64,000 nucleotides of DNA from Euonymus europaeus (Eukaryota; Streptophyta; Magnoliopsida; Celastrales; Celastraceae): contig OY756960.1 in the NCBI GenBank assembly GCA_963580455.1, positions 26,719,238-26,783,237 of the forward strand. The letters are read 5' to 3'. Made by a program: the position numbers and the translations under genes. Below the pieces are notes generated by a model. It worked only from the letters and a program-made list of their open reading frames with translations. It did not search any database and had not been told where the DNA came from. This document shows, piece by piece, positions 46,175 through 57,600 of the stretch (the first letter of the stretch is position 1; each line of letters begins with the position of its first letter).

Positions 46175-48587
46175 GAACCCAAAGCCCAACCCCGCAGTAC
46201 GCAATGCTACAACCTCATCGACATCGTCATCAGCAATCAAACTTGGGAATATACTCCTGGTGGCCTCTGTCACCAAAACTCTCACGGAGTCTGGCACTCG
46301 CGGACTCGATTCTCTATCCATCCCTCTCTCCGAACCTCTTGTCCTCCAAATTCTACAAAAGAGCTATCTGGATACTTCGAAAAAGATTGATTTTTTCAAG
46401 TGGTGTTCCCTCAGGCATAATTACAAACACTCCGCCTGCGCCTATTCCCAAGTCCTCGGAACAGTGTGCCGCGCTGGGTTTCTCGAGGAGGTTCCCAATT
46501 TGCTCAATTCAATGAGAGATGATGGAGTTATTGTTGATTCTACGACTTTCAAGTTCCTACTTGATTCTTTTATTCGATCAGGTAAGCTTGACAATGCGCT
46601 TGAGATTATTGATTACATGGAGGAAATTGGGGCTAGCTTGAGGCCTCACATGTATGACTCAGTTCTTATTGCTTTATTAAGGAAACATCAGGTGGCATTG
46701 GCATTGTCTATCTTTTCCAAATTTCTGGATAGCAGCAGTGGTGAATACAATGCTGTTGGCAGTACACTTCCTGGTTCTGTTGCATGTAATGAACTCCTTG
46801 TCGCCCTTAAGAAAGCAGACATGAGGAAGGAATTTAAAAATCTTTTCAATAAACTGATGGAAAACAAAGGGTTTAATCTTGATTCTTGGGGTTACAATAT
46901 ATGCATTCATGCTTTTGGCTGCTGGGGTGACTTGGGTACTTCTTTGAGGCTCTTTAAAAATATGAAGGAAAAGAGTTTGACTTCTGGCTCTTCTGGTCCC
47001 GATTTATGCACCTATAACAGCCTAATTCATGTGCTCTGCCTGGCGGGGAAGGTCAATGACGCACTTAATGTGTGGGAGGAATTGAGAATATCTGGACATG
47101 AGCCAGATGCCTTTACATATAGAATACTTATTCAGGGATGCGCTAAATCCTATCGCATTGATGATGCAACAAAGATATTTAGCGAGATGCAGCATAATGG
47201 TTTCCAGCCAGACACCGTTGTGTACAATTCTCTTATAGATGGACTATTCAAGGCAAGAAAAGTGGTGGAAGCGTGCCAGTTGTTTGAGAAAATGGTTCAG
47301 GATGGGGTGAGAGCCTCATGTTGGACTAATAACATTATTATTGATGGGTTGTTTAGAAATGGAAGGGCTGAGGCTGGCTACACTTTATTTTGTGACTTGA
47401 AGAAGAAAGGGAATTTTGTGGATGATATCACTTACAGCATCGCAATCTTGCAACTTTGTAAAGAAGGTTTGCTTGAGGAAGCTCTGCACTTGGTGGAGGA
47501 AATGGAAGACAGAGGCTTTGTTGTGGATCTAGTTACAATAACATCACTTGTGATTGAGTTTCATAGACAACGTAGGTGGGATTGGACAGAAAAGCTCATG
47601 AGACACATTAGGGATGGTAATCTAGTGCCAAGTATCATCAAATGGAAAGCAGATTTGGAGGCTTCCATAAAGAACACACAGAGCAGAAGAAAGGACCGCA
47701 CTCCGCTGTTTCCCTCTAAAGGCAATGTCAATGAGATAATGGGGTTAACGGATTCTGCTGACTCAGAGAGGGGCGTCGACCTTGGCCCGGATAATAGTGG
47801 GGTTGAGGATGAGGAGATTTCACAGAGGGACTTTGATCAGTGGTCATCATCCCCATATATGGATCACTTGGCAAATAAAGCAAAGTCCAATGGCCTTCTC
47901 ACTCAGTTGTTTTCGTTATCTAGGGGACGGAGAGTCCAGGCAAGAGGAATAGGCTCTTTTGACATTGATATGGTCAATACTTTCTTGTCCATATTTTTGG
48001 CTAAGGGGAAGCTGAGCTTAGCTTGCAAGTTATTCGAGATTTTTAATGACATGGGAATAGACCCTGTAACTTACAGTTACAATTCAATTATGACTTCATT
48101 CGTGAAGAAGGGCTATTTCAACGATGCATGGGCCGTTTTTAGTGAAATGGGGGAAAAGATCTGCCCTGCAGACATAGCAACATACAATGTGATAATTCAA
48201 GGCTTGGGGAAGATGGGAAGGGCAGATATGGCTAGTGCTGTTCTGGATAAGCTTACTAAGCAAGGTGGTTTTCTTGACATAGTAATGTACAACACTCTGA
48301 TTAATGCCCTAGGGAAGGCTGGCAGGGTTGATGAAGCAAACAAGCTTTTCGAGCAGATGAAGACAAGTGGAATTGACCCTGATGTTGTCACATTTAATAC
48401 ATTGATTGAAGTTCATACCAAGGCTGGTAGATTGAAGGATGCATATAAATTCTTAAAAATAATGTTGGATGCTGGCTGCTCACCAAACCACGTCACAGAT
48501 ACAACTTTAGACTCTCTTGGGAAGGAGATTGAGAAACTGAGGTATCAGAAGGCATCTATCATACGGCATAGGGATGATTCTTCTTGA
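46092..48587 (+). CDS. P-class pentatricopeptide repeat protein, probably mitochondrial
   Basis: RNA-binding organelle protein, 831 residues in one exon, as usual for plant PPR genes. The N-terminus (Arg/Ser/Thr-rich, few acids) looks like an import presequence. Two blocks of 35-residue PPR motifs are visible: about ten motifs between residues 115 and 510 (for example DLCTYNSLIHVLCLAGKVND, DAFTYRILIQGCAKSYRIDD, DTVVYNSLIDGLFKARKVVE) and about five between 620 and 800 (DIATYNVIIQGLGKMGRADM, DVVTFNTLIEVHTKAGRLKD). They are separated by an acidic, motif-free linker of about 110 residues. No E, DYW or SMR domain follows, so it is a plain P-type protein likely to bind and stabilise or process one transcript. 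The neighbouring Kazal gene matches the Arabidopsis At4g01570-At4g01575 pair as I remember it. Confidence 0.93.
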   Translation: MSRCTPSITTKTTVIRQFRRSYFLLTPKNPKPNPAVRNATTSSTSSSAIKLGNILLVASVTKTLTESGTRGLDSLSIPLSEPLVLQILQKSYLDTSKKIDFFKWCSLRHNYKHSACAYSQVLGTVCRAGFLEEVPNLLNSMRDDGVIVDSTTFKFLLDSFIRSGKLDNALEIIDYMEEIGASLRPHMYDSVLIALLRKHQVALALSIFSKFLDSSSGEYNAVGSTLPGSVACNELLVALKKADMRKEFKNLFNKLMENKGFNLDSWGYNICIHAFGCWGDLGTSLRLFKNMKEKSLTSGSSGPDLCTYNSLIHVLCLAGKVNDALNVWEELRISGHEPDAFTYRILIQGCAKSYRIDDATKIFSEMQHNGFQPDTVVYNSLIDGLFKARKVVEACQLFEKMVQDGVRASCWTNNIIIDGLFRNGRAEAGYTLFCDLKKKGNFVDDITYSIAILQLCKEGLLEEALHLVEEMEDRGFVVDLVTITSLVIEFHRQRRWDWTEKLMRHIRDGNLVPSIIKWKADLEASIKNTQSRRKDRTPLFPSKGNVNEIMGLTDSADSERGVDLGPDNSGVEDEEISQRDFDQWSSSPYMDHLANKAKSNGLLTQLFSLSRGRRVQARGIGSFDIDMVNTFLSIFLAKGKLSLACKLFEIFNDMGIDPVTYSYNSIMTSFVKKGYFNDAWAVFSEMGEKICPADIATYNVIIQGLGKMGRADMASAVLDKLTKQGGFLDIVMYNTLINALGKAGRVDEANKLFEQMKTSGIDPDVVTFNTLIEVHTKAGRLKDAYKFLKIMLDAGCSPNHVTDTTLDSLGKEIEKLRYQKASIIRHRDDSS

Positions 48588-49307
48588 AGAAAATTCTTGC
48601 CTGCATGAAAGTCTGATTTAAGAACAATTGATAGTTTCTGTGGCTTGCAAGAGCATTATTTTCTGATTTCCTGTCGAGGCGAAGGAAGAAAAAAATTGGC
48701 AATTCAATCGATTACAACAACAATGTTGGTCGCAATGGCACCTAATTTGAGCCAATTTTCATTGACCTGAAAAACAGGCTAACTCGAAGTCAGGATTAGT
48801 GACAGCCATTGGCATATGTGGTTTCCACTTGACAATGGTGGGTTGCTGAGCTTTAATGATTAAATATGCTTAGCCAAATGCCCATGAGATTTTTTATATT
48901 GTTTTGAGTACTAGTGGTTTTGTTTGTTGATTTGTCTGGATTTAGCCAAATACCCATGAAATTCGCCAACTGATTGCTATGATTAAAATTGCATATGGAT
49001 TGGGAGAAAATGATTATGCTTCATCTCCCAAATTGGTGCACAACAAGAGCTTCATAGAAACATAATTACTGGGATAGTTGCTGAAAAACAGAGCTAATTG
49101 CCGAATCATAATTGTTCTAATTAATCAATCATAATTGCTGAAAAACAGAGCAAGACTGTAAAGAATAATTGTGTATGAATTCATTAGTAATTGTATTATA
49201 CAAACATACACCTTGAATTGCTCAACAAAAGCCTCAACTCAACAAAATCAGACAAACAAACAATGAAAAAAAGCAAAAATCAACACATGGGTTCAATCCT
49301 CGTGTGA
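48588..49307. other. Convergent 3' region of the PPR and Kazal genes
   Basis: 3'UTR-like AT-rich sequence shared by two convergent genes; no ORF of interest. The word AATTGCTGAAAAACAGAGC is repeated near 49079 and 49133. Confidence 0.5.
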
Positions 49308-49679
49308 CTAAAAAAGGCCCAAGAGAACAGAAAAACCTAGCAAGATGAGCCAGACAATATGAACCAATAGCAATGCCTGCGCGGGGAAAGGAGAACTGCC
49401 GCCGCTTCCGACCTCACAGGGCCCTAATTTCACGACTCGAGTGCCGTGACACAACGCGTCAGGACAGCCGCACCAGTACGTGATCCCGTCCTCGCCACAA
49501 ACCGGATCTGCCCGAAAGCAGTTAATAGGGCACAATCCGGGACGTGTGAATCCCGAGCAAGCATCATTACTTGCTCTCGAAAGGTCCTGGTTTGATAGTA
49601 CCGCCGGGAAACAAAGGCTGAATGAGAAAACAAGGACGGCGACGATGCGTAGGGTGGGTGATGCCGAGATCGTCGGCAT
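49308..49679 (-). CDS. Kazal-type small secreted protein, probably GPI-anchored
   Basis: Putative serine-protease-inhibitor-like protein, 123 residues, one exon. An N-terminal signal peptide (about 1-29, with VAVLVFSFSLCFPAVLS) leads into a domain with eight cysteines. Its core PVCGEDGITYWCGCPDALC matches the Kazal consensus (CGxDGxTY), then the protein has a Gly/Ser spacer and a hydrophobic C-terminus (LLLVHIVWLILLGFSVLLGL) typical of a GPI attachment signal. It would act at the cell surface. Plant Kazal proteins are few and their targets mostly unknown; it resembles At4g01575/At3g61980 as I recall. It lies tail-to-tail with the PPR gene. Confidence 0.85.
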   Translation of the reverse strand: MPTISASPTLRIVAVLVFSFSLCFPAVLSNQDLSRASNDACSGFTRPGLCPINCFRADPVCGEDGITYWCGCPDALCHGTRVVKLGPCEVGSGGSSPFPAQALLLVHIVWLILLGFSVLLGLF

Positions 49680-50767
49680 CTGGAAAACTGCGGCGAATTC
49701 GAAACCCTAGTCCTCGCTCTGTCGTCAAATGTTGAAATAAATGAATTGGGAATGGCGTAAAATGCAAGAAATTCCCGTCAGGACTCAGGAGAGAGCAATG
49801 GCGAAGAGAAAGAGGCCGGTGACTAGTTGAATCAAGGCAAGCAATGAATAGAAAAGAGTCATAGACACGCTAAACTCGGACGGACGAAACTACTTCACAA
49901 CGCTGAGTCGCTGACTGACTTCATGGACAATTGGACATCCAAAAAGAGCAGCCCAGCTCGTTAATTTAAAGCCCAAACCCACATTTTTGAATGGGCCGAA
50001 GCCTATCCATCCCGGATCCACGAGATAGAAAAGTTGGTTAATGCAAGCAAAACACCTGCATCAGCTATCAGCATTCATGAAAAATATTGAAGCAAAATTC
50101 TTTGGTCTACTGACAATGTTCGAAATTCTAATACATTACATACATACACATGTTCGGCAAAATTGTAGGTAGATTTATTTTATGAGACTTATTAAAGGTA
50201 AAATCACTGTTGTAAACTTATTTATAATTATGTCTAGTTTTTAAGTGAAACCGATTAATTATTTAACCTAACTCCCAATTCGTATACGTCATATATGAAT
50301 GAGTGACATGCATGATGTACATAATTTATTTGCTCCGAACTCTAGCTGTAGCCATCGTTCCTTGAAGTCAAGGTTTTAGCATCAAAATGTTACATGCTGA
50401 TAGCCACATTTTTTGCCATGTTTTATTTTTTTTGAAAAATGCTATGCTCTTTTTGCATTCAAAAGGAGCATTGTGGTCAACTTTTTCTGTTTATCAACAT
50501 TTAACAAAGTTTTATGCTTTTTGCTCTCTTTTTTCTGTATTCTGATCAATCAAAGGCGTTGAGCTTCCTCTTTTCTTAATTATGAGAAGAAAACATACTT
50601 TTATTTCAATAATTGGACTAAAAAGATAAGTTTTCAGTCTTACAAGCCACTTTTGTAGTAGTATACTATCCGCCGCTAACCATGATGGTGGATAATTTAT
50701 TCCATCCTAAATACACAAAAGAGAGAGCACATTCATACTGGCACTAAAACAACTTGATAGCAATCAA
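49680..50767. other. Intergenic between Kazal gene and phosphatase pseudogene
   Basis: Kazal promoter side, then AT-rich DNA. No supported features. Confidence 0.5.
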
Positions 50768-52907
50768 CTACATATCAGAATGTGCTCCTCCAGAGCTCTT
50801 GCTCCACAGGACCTGATCATTAATTGTAGAGAGTTGTTCATTATCAAGGCGCTTCCATGTTTTGATTTGATTTGACATCTCCCCAAGGTCCATCCACGCT
50901 TTTCTCCAAATATGCTGCCACCACACTTGTTCTTCTCGACCATCCAGCCTTGCCATAGGCATGATATCCAAAACCACCACCATAGCAGAGCTGGATCCCA
51001 GTCATCTCACCACAAAAGTCATTTATGTGATCATGGCCTACCATAACAGCCTTCACATCTCCGGCCTTTACCATTTTTTGGAAGAACCCTGAATTAAAAT
51101 CGGGGGAATATGTGCCTTCTTGTCTCACTCCAATGATATTCGAAGAATCAAAGCTTTTAAATTCAGGCAATGGGATGTGGAAGTATACAAGCCCTGGTGC
51201 TGGTCCCTTCTGTGCATCAGGCTTCTCCATGTATACTTTCTGCATTTTCAAGTCAAATGATTTATTAACATATTAAGCTACTTCTATTACAGACTCATCG
51301 AGAATGAATCGTTCCAACTGAAGGGGTCAAATTTGACTCTTCAAAGTGGCACCGTGCAACTTACCAAGGTCTTTAGGCGGAGGGTCTCAATAATATATAA
51401 AAAAAGAGAGGAGGGAGCGATTTTTCTTAATGAAACCCTGCTGGAGTTACCGCAACGATTTTGCACAATGATTAGTAATTATGCAGTTCTTGTCTAGTGG
51501 GGAGTACGTACAAGCCTAGAGATTATCCAAGACAAAACCCTGGGATTGGGGGGGAGGGGGGATGCTACTGAGGTTTACAAGAGAGTGAATGGGGCAAAAA
51601 TAATAACAAAACAATGGTAGAAGTGGTTCTTATAAGTTAATAAATTCTAAACTACTATACAAGTTATAATGGCAAAGAAAGATTGGTACCTTGAGCTCTT
51701 CAGATTTGTGTTGAAACCAAAGTTGCTGAGAATCTTCGATCCATGCATATGAACCATGAGATGGGTCATGGGGATAATCTCCACTGTCAAGGAAGTAGAG
51801 ATTGAGGACTGATTTGTGTTCAAAACTTGATCCCTTAACCCCCCCAACTTCAAGGTTATAATTACCAAAGCCATCAATCACTTTTGGATCCAGAGGGTTG
51901 AATTGAGACAAAGTGTTCTTCAAGGTAACAATATGTTTCATTACTTCTTCCCTTGACAAGTTGGATTCCTGGTCATGGTTTCCCAATACAGCAACCTATG
52001 GAATGTTTGATTCTATTGCAGGGGCAAATGCAGCATCCAAGGACTCTGCAGCATCCGCCGCATCATGCCCAAAAATAGTATCCCCTATTTAAGCAGCCGA
52101 AAAGGTCAATTAGCTTAGATGCTTAAACTGTCAATATAAAAAGTCTATTTGTGCATGTGCATGTGGTGCTAGGCATACCATAAACTGGTCGTACATAAAA
52201 TATTAAGATTCACCACTCTTGTCGGCTTGAGTTTTTAGAAGGATTAATGATGTTTAACATGGTATCAGATACTTAATATTAACAGCACCGTCCCGACCAT
52301 TCAGAACGCATCATTCTTTTTTTGTCTGACCATTAAAATATTCCTTTTCTTGAACCACAAATGAGGGGAGTGTTGAGTAATATAAACCAGTCCACTAGTT
52401 ACATAAAAATTAAGATTTGTCTCTCTTATCAGATTGATTTTTAGGAGTGATAGTGTTTCACATGTAGACTCTATTGTCTTAGTTTCATTAATGTGCTTCT
52501 CATCCCTTGCAGCAGGCAATAAAATTCAATAAATAAACATGATCCTAGTTGAACCTCAATTACAGCAAATTAATGTGAAAACAGAGAAAAGATGGGGGAG
52601 AATGTGAGGACTGAAGAGTACCAGTGAAAACGATCAAGTGGGGCTTCTAGGCTTGGATCAAGCGGCGGAGAAAGGCGGCAGAGTTAAGGTCAGAACAAGG
52701 AACGGCCTTTTGAATGGGGAGCAGATCCACACATGGCGTGGTCTTACCGTTTCCATAGTGCATATCCGCAACTTGCAGTATCTTGAACTCTCCATTCTCT
52801 CCAAACTGAAGCTTCTGATCTGGTTCCTTGGAAGCCGAGGCACCACTCAAAAGGAATGCCACCACAATTACTGTTAACATTACAATATTAAAAGCTGATG
52901 ATGACAT
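50768..52907 (-). pseudogene. Purple-acid-phosphatase-like gene (PAP14/28/29 type), disabled
   Basis: Calcineurin-like metallophosphoesterase of the short plant PAP group, normally a secreted acid phosphatase. Exons (minus): 52907-52622, 52084-51690 and 51239-50768, with good splice sites. Signal peptide (VMLTVIVVAFLLSGASA), metal-binding motifs QVADMHYG, VLGNHDQESN and GHDHINDF, and the C-terminal GGGFGYHAYGKAGWSRR are preserved. Three lesions disable it: TAG in place of a Glu codon in LIQA*KPHLIVF (near 52647), TAG in place of Trp in IESNIP*VAVLGNHD (near 51996) and a one-base insertion near 50865 (GTCAAATCAAATCAAAAC) that shifts the frame before KTWKRLDNEQL. Otherwise the reading frame is well kept, so inactivation looks recent. 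PAP14 sits next to NGA1 in Arabidopsis, as I recall. Confidence 0.88.
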
Positions 52908-52948
52908 TTTTTGCTATGCTCTTTTAGTACCCAAAACTTGGCTTTATG

Positions 52949-52960
52949 CCTATATATACT
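52949..52960 (-). promoter_or_regulatory. TATA box of the phosphatase pseudogene
   Basis: Minus-strand AGTATATATAGG about 45 bases upstream of the ATG. A clean TATA element close to the start suggests the promoter decayed less than, or later than, the coding frame. Confidence 0.45.
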
Positions 52961-52965
52961 ATCCA

Positions 52966-53769
52966 AGTTCTTGCAACTCTCATGGCAACAACTGTGGATA
53001 AGATCAAACATCTATTAATTAATAATAACAATGCACATTTTATTCATGCGGCTCACCAATTTTGTCGTATCAGTCAAAATTATTGAGCTCCATTGTTTTT
53101 TTATCTGCACTGAAAGTGTGTCGGGCATTACTTAATTGTCATTTGTAAAACAAATTAACTAATTGTGATGCATATTTTAACTCATTTTTATCTTAACTGA
53201 TAGCATAGAGCCATTGACCTCGTACAGCTTAAAATAAGTTTGTTTTAATCTTCTCACAATAAAAAATACAAGTTTTTTAATCAAACATCAGTGACTGCCT
53301 GAGAAACAAAACTCATTGGCATTGACAAGTCACTAGGCTTTATGCATAACAACCTCTATCAGCTTTTAGTTCTTGCAACTCTCATGGAAACAACTGTGGA
53401 TAAGATCAAACTTCTATTAAATAATAATAATAATGCACATTTTATTCATGTGGCTCTCCAATTTTGTCTTCTCAGTCAAAAATATTGAGCTCCATTGTTT
53501 TTTTATCTTCACCAAAAGCGTGCCTGGCATTACTTAATTGTCATTTGTAAAACAAATTAACTGATAATGATGCATATTTTAACTCATTTTGATCTTAATT
53601 GATAGCATAGAGTCATTGACCTCGCACAACTTAAAACAAGTTTGTTTTAATCTTCTAACAATAAAAAAATACGAGTTTTTTAATCGAACGTCAGCGACTG
53701 CCTAAGAAACAAAACTCATTGGCATTGACAAGTCACTAGGCTTTACGCATAACAACCTATATCGGCTTT
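52966..53769. repeat. Tandem duplication of 402 bp upstream of the phosphatase pseudogene
   Basis: Two direct copies (52966-53367 and 53368-53769) share AGTTCTTGCAACTCTCATGG, TGAGCTCCATTGTTTTTTTA, GGCATTACTTAATTGTCATT and AACTCATTGGCATTGACAAG at a constant 402-bp offset, with scattered substitutions. The unit abuts the TATA box, so it copies the upstream promoter region. Confidence 0.9.
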
Positions 53770-55155
53770 TCCTTGTAGTTTGACACAAACATACCCATTT
53801 TAGAAAACATGTGCATAACAATCATCTCTATGAGACCAACTTTCCATAAGATTTGAGTGAGTAGTATAAGAAACATTAAGTAGCAGTAAAGAGACAAGTG
53901 ATGAGCAACCGAAAGTGTTGCAAAGCAGAGGACGAATTTGTTGTTATCGAGTCCAGGCAGCACATCTCTAATATTTTTAGGTTTACAAATAAATGTGAAA
54001 TGGTTATGGAAGAGTCTCTGTCAAGCCCACTGACCAGTAGACACTAAGCAACATTATTAAAATATATAGCTGTATGGGCTGGAACCAGTTAAGGCGTTGA
54101 GGTACTTGTTTTGTATATTATTGATGTCTTTACCTAAATCAAGTACCAAATGGTATATGATGTATGTGTTTACTCGTTTTTGTCTGAAGGATTGGCCATT
54201 ACACCATATGAGTAATGTAAATTGAATAATTGAGCTGATCTGTATGCAATGGATCAAGCAGGCTGGGGGAAGGATAAGCGCAGAAACAAACTTAGATATG
54301 AATGATAAGTGCAGACTTGTTCCTAATGAGGACTCAGTAAAACTGACCAGAAAAGTGAGTAGTCACCAAATCATACTTCCAGAAAACTAGGTCATTCTAA
54401 GAGGCAACAAACACAATGTTCTGTCCATACAAAAGGAGAGCAAGAGATGGATTCGTCATGGTCCGGCAGTCAAAGCAGGAGTAACAACACCAATTAAGCC
54501 ACGCTGTCATCATTTTCTGCCCTATTCATGTCAAAACACTAATTTTTGTTTCACACTTTATCGTGAACCAGATCCTAAGGGGACTGAATTGAACTCTACT
54601 AGTAGAATTCAATTCAGTATATCTTTAGCCTATATTGGGGATCAAGCAATTTCATTAAATATTTGCAAAGTTCCATCCCGACTTATTGGATTTGTTTCTG
54701 TACAGATAACCATTTTGAGTCCAAAAGGAGCTACACTTTGCCGTTCTTTAATATTCATAGGCCAGTGGAGCTATAATTGCAGTTTTCTAGATTCTCCAGT
54801 TTCTAAATGGGCTATGATTGTCTGGTACATGAAGCCCCATAGACCATGTTTTGCATTAAAACAGACCTATGTGCAAAGCAAGATTCGCAGGAATTTTTAA
54901 GGTTCCATGTGTAAGCCATCAAAATGTTCAGAATATGAACATAATACAGAGAGCTCCTGTAAATTCAAAAGGTGAGCTATTTTGCCACATAAAGCAATAA
55001 AGGTAGAATTCATTGTTTCCTTCACATTAAAAAAAAACAGAGCACATGAACTAATGCTGGACCTACAGGACAGTAACACTACTAACACATACAATATAAC
55101 AACAACCGACTATAAAGTAACAATCTAGTAGACTAGTAGTAAGACAAATACCAGA
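53770..55155. other. Intergenic, no supported gene
   Basis: AT-rich sequence. A plus-strand open frame of 103 codons (54589-54900) lacks family signatures. The DUF1295 3'UTR probably occupies the right end. Confidence 0.5.
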
Positions 55156-56354
55156 TCAAGTTACCTTGACTTTTGCTGCTATGGCAGGCGACTTGAACCA
55201 TGGTACCCAAACTGATGTGGTCTTCTGATATAGGCTGTATGCTTCAGCTCTGGACTCTTGCTTCAGCATCCGTTGTTCCACAAGCAACGTCACATATGCT
55301 AAACATATACTATTTATAAGGGCGCCAATAAAGGCCAAACCATGCCCCAGGTTCAATGCAAATATAGCCAAACCCCACCACCACAACTGTTCCCCAAAGT
55401 AGTTTGGATGCCGAGAGTAACACCACAAACCCCTGTCAAGATTGAGCACCACCGGCAGTCCTAGTCCTTTGAGCTTCTCGTTTTTAGTCACAAATTCGTG
55501 GAGTTGAGTATCAGCATAATATGCTATCACAATGCCACTAACACAAACAACAGTGGCAACAAAATCCCAGATATCCACCGGCTTATCAACCGAATGCACA
55601 ATATACATTGGGAGACATATTCCAATGAGAAAGACCTGTATAGATTTAACGCCCGTTCACCTCAGCTCATTGAGACAATTCGTCAAACAGTTTGTTCCAT
55701 ATCCAAATTGTGTTACTTCACCCACTACCCCTAATTAGATCCAACGAAAGAAACAAAAAAGTTGAACCTACCTGTTGAGAGGCATATACGGCAAAGAAGG
55801 ATGCCCACCACCAGTGCTTGCCGTACTGGATGCGCATATCAGTGAATCTCCAGTCCTCCCTGGCCCCCCATTGCCACTTCTCACGCCTAAAGTAATTATG
55901 GGTGAGCCTGATACTCCACACCCATGTTAGCACCATCACAATTCTTGACCTCCACAGATCGTACTGCGCCGACGGGTGTGCTGCATAGTAGTACAGTAGC
56001 AGCAGCGGTATCACAGTCCAGTACAAATCTATCATCTGCGGTACAAAAGTTAAATCAATTAATCAATTACAAACATCAAAAGAAGAAAGAGCAAAATCAA
56101 CTACTTGGTAATCAATTGCAGACCCAGTGGCATGATAGAAAGTGACTGATGATCCAGAAGACGACATTGACGTTGAGGAAGAACAGTGCGTTGGCCAGGA
56201 GGAAAGGGTGATCAAAGCACCATTTCCACAAAGGAGAGACAGCATTAACATTGGCATCACCATCGTAGCAGTAGTTGAGGAAGTAGAGATAGAAAAGTAT
56301 GGATGGTAGAGGGGTCAGAAATGCAATCACAGCATTCTTCAAATTGCGACCCAT
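55156..56354 (-). CDS. DUF1295 polytopic membrane protein, steroid 5-alpha-reductase-like
   Basis: Membrane protein of the DUF1295 family, which shares a fold with sterol and steroid 5-alpha reductases and isoprenylcysteine methyltransferases. The substrate is unknown; the ER is likely. Exons (minus): 56354-56124, 56035-55772 and 55635-55156, all phase 0; 324 residues. Several hydrophobic helices (LPSILFYLYFLNYC, VIPLLLLYYYAA, FVATVVCVSGIVIAYYA, FALNLGHGLAFIGALINSIC) and the family hallmark LWCYSRHPNYFGEQLWWWG near residue 233 are present, with ADTQLHEF and the C-terminal basic segment KTTSVWVPWFKSP. The length and ends fit the Arabidopsis relatives. I recall a family member at At2g46890, beside PAP14 and TCF25, which is the order seen here. 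No lesions. Confidence 0.92.
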
Positions 56355-57600
56355 TTTGTGTGGGCGTGGTTACTGGGCTTGAATTTTAGCAGTTATAAGG
56401 TTACGCAGTGTAGCGTTCATCCAAAAAGCGATTACTTCTGCAGATGATGGATGATTCACTTTCTGCATTATGGCTAATCATGATTAGGGTCCATTTTCTA
56501 CAAATCATGGAATATTATCCTCATGATTTCATTAGTTGAGCTTTCTGCGCAGTATTTAATCACTTTTAATTTGCATCTACTATATTATTATCGTACAACC
56601 CAAACCCATAATGATGATTGCAACAGCTAGGAGTGTGCTTAATGATATTATGATACCCTGGAATCCAATCACATGCCTCGTCGTCAATTTTGGGTTGGCC
56701 CTGGCCCAATGTCCAGCCCAGTCTCAGCCCGTAAAAAGTGATTCATTGTTGTCCATTTGTCCTACTCCATAAGTCCCTAATTGGGATGCTGAAATTTGAG
56801 TTTTTTTCCCCCTCTTTTTTCTCTTTAAAATAGCATTTTTTATAATTAATTAGTTATATAACATTCACTGCATAAATAAAAATTAATAACGTTGTTTGGA
56901 ACAGTGCCTCTAGTTGAGACAGAATATCGTTACTTTTTGAAAGGAAAAAAAGAAGAAGAGAGAAATCATGCTTCATATCATGATACCATCATAATGCATA
57001 GGTTAATTATAAATACATACCAACTCATCCTAACACATAATATCATAAGAATACAAAAGGCCATTACATAATACCAACTCATCCTAATACATAATATCAT
57101 TAGAATACATAAGTTCATTGTTAAATATCTTATTAGGTGAAGCGATGATGTTTGTTGTTGTGTCCCTATTGACCACATATCCTACATTTATACATTGATT
57201 GACCTTTTCTCACATCCATTTCGTTTGTTAACAATATTAAAATTGGACGACATTTTTTTAATTGTTGGAGTCTTGCATCGGTATCAATAATAGACTAAAA
57301 TATGTTGTCCGCTCAACTATATCTTAAATGAGATAAAAAAAAAAGTTGGTGCGTAAGTGTTCTCGTAGGCTGCTAAGTTGAAAACTCAGTTCCATCAGAT
57401 TACTATAGTCAAACTTAGTTGTAGAACAACAAGAAATGACATTGCGAGCATTGTAGAGGAAGTGTAAGCCACATGTTGCACATACAATTTTGCTAGTTTG
57501 AGGAGAATATCAGGAGAGAATATCTTTGTCGCCTGAACGGTAGCCGGAGGAATACGTGTGTACTTTGTGTTAGGTAGTAGTACACCTCATGTGGTATACT
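56355..57600. other. Intergenic, left of the LTR remnant
   Basis: DUF1295 promoter side, then AT-rich DNA with a two-copy tandem repeat of about 54 bp at 57018-57110 (ATACCAACTCATCCTAA.ACA). No gene is seen. Confidence 0.55.

Noticed and set aside
54589..54900. 103-codon plus-strand frame
   Set aside because: No family signature; lies between the pseudogene and DUF1295 in AT-rich DNA. Kept only as intergenic.
57250..57300. TGTTGGAGTCTTGCATCGG as a possible LTR start
   Set aside because: Looks like a common plant LTR 5' end, but no matching second LTR or internal domain joins it to the block at 57600-58248.
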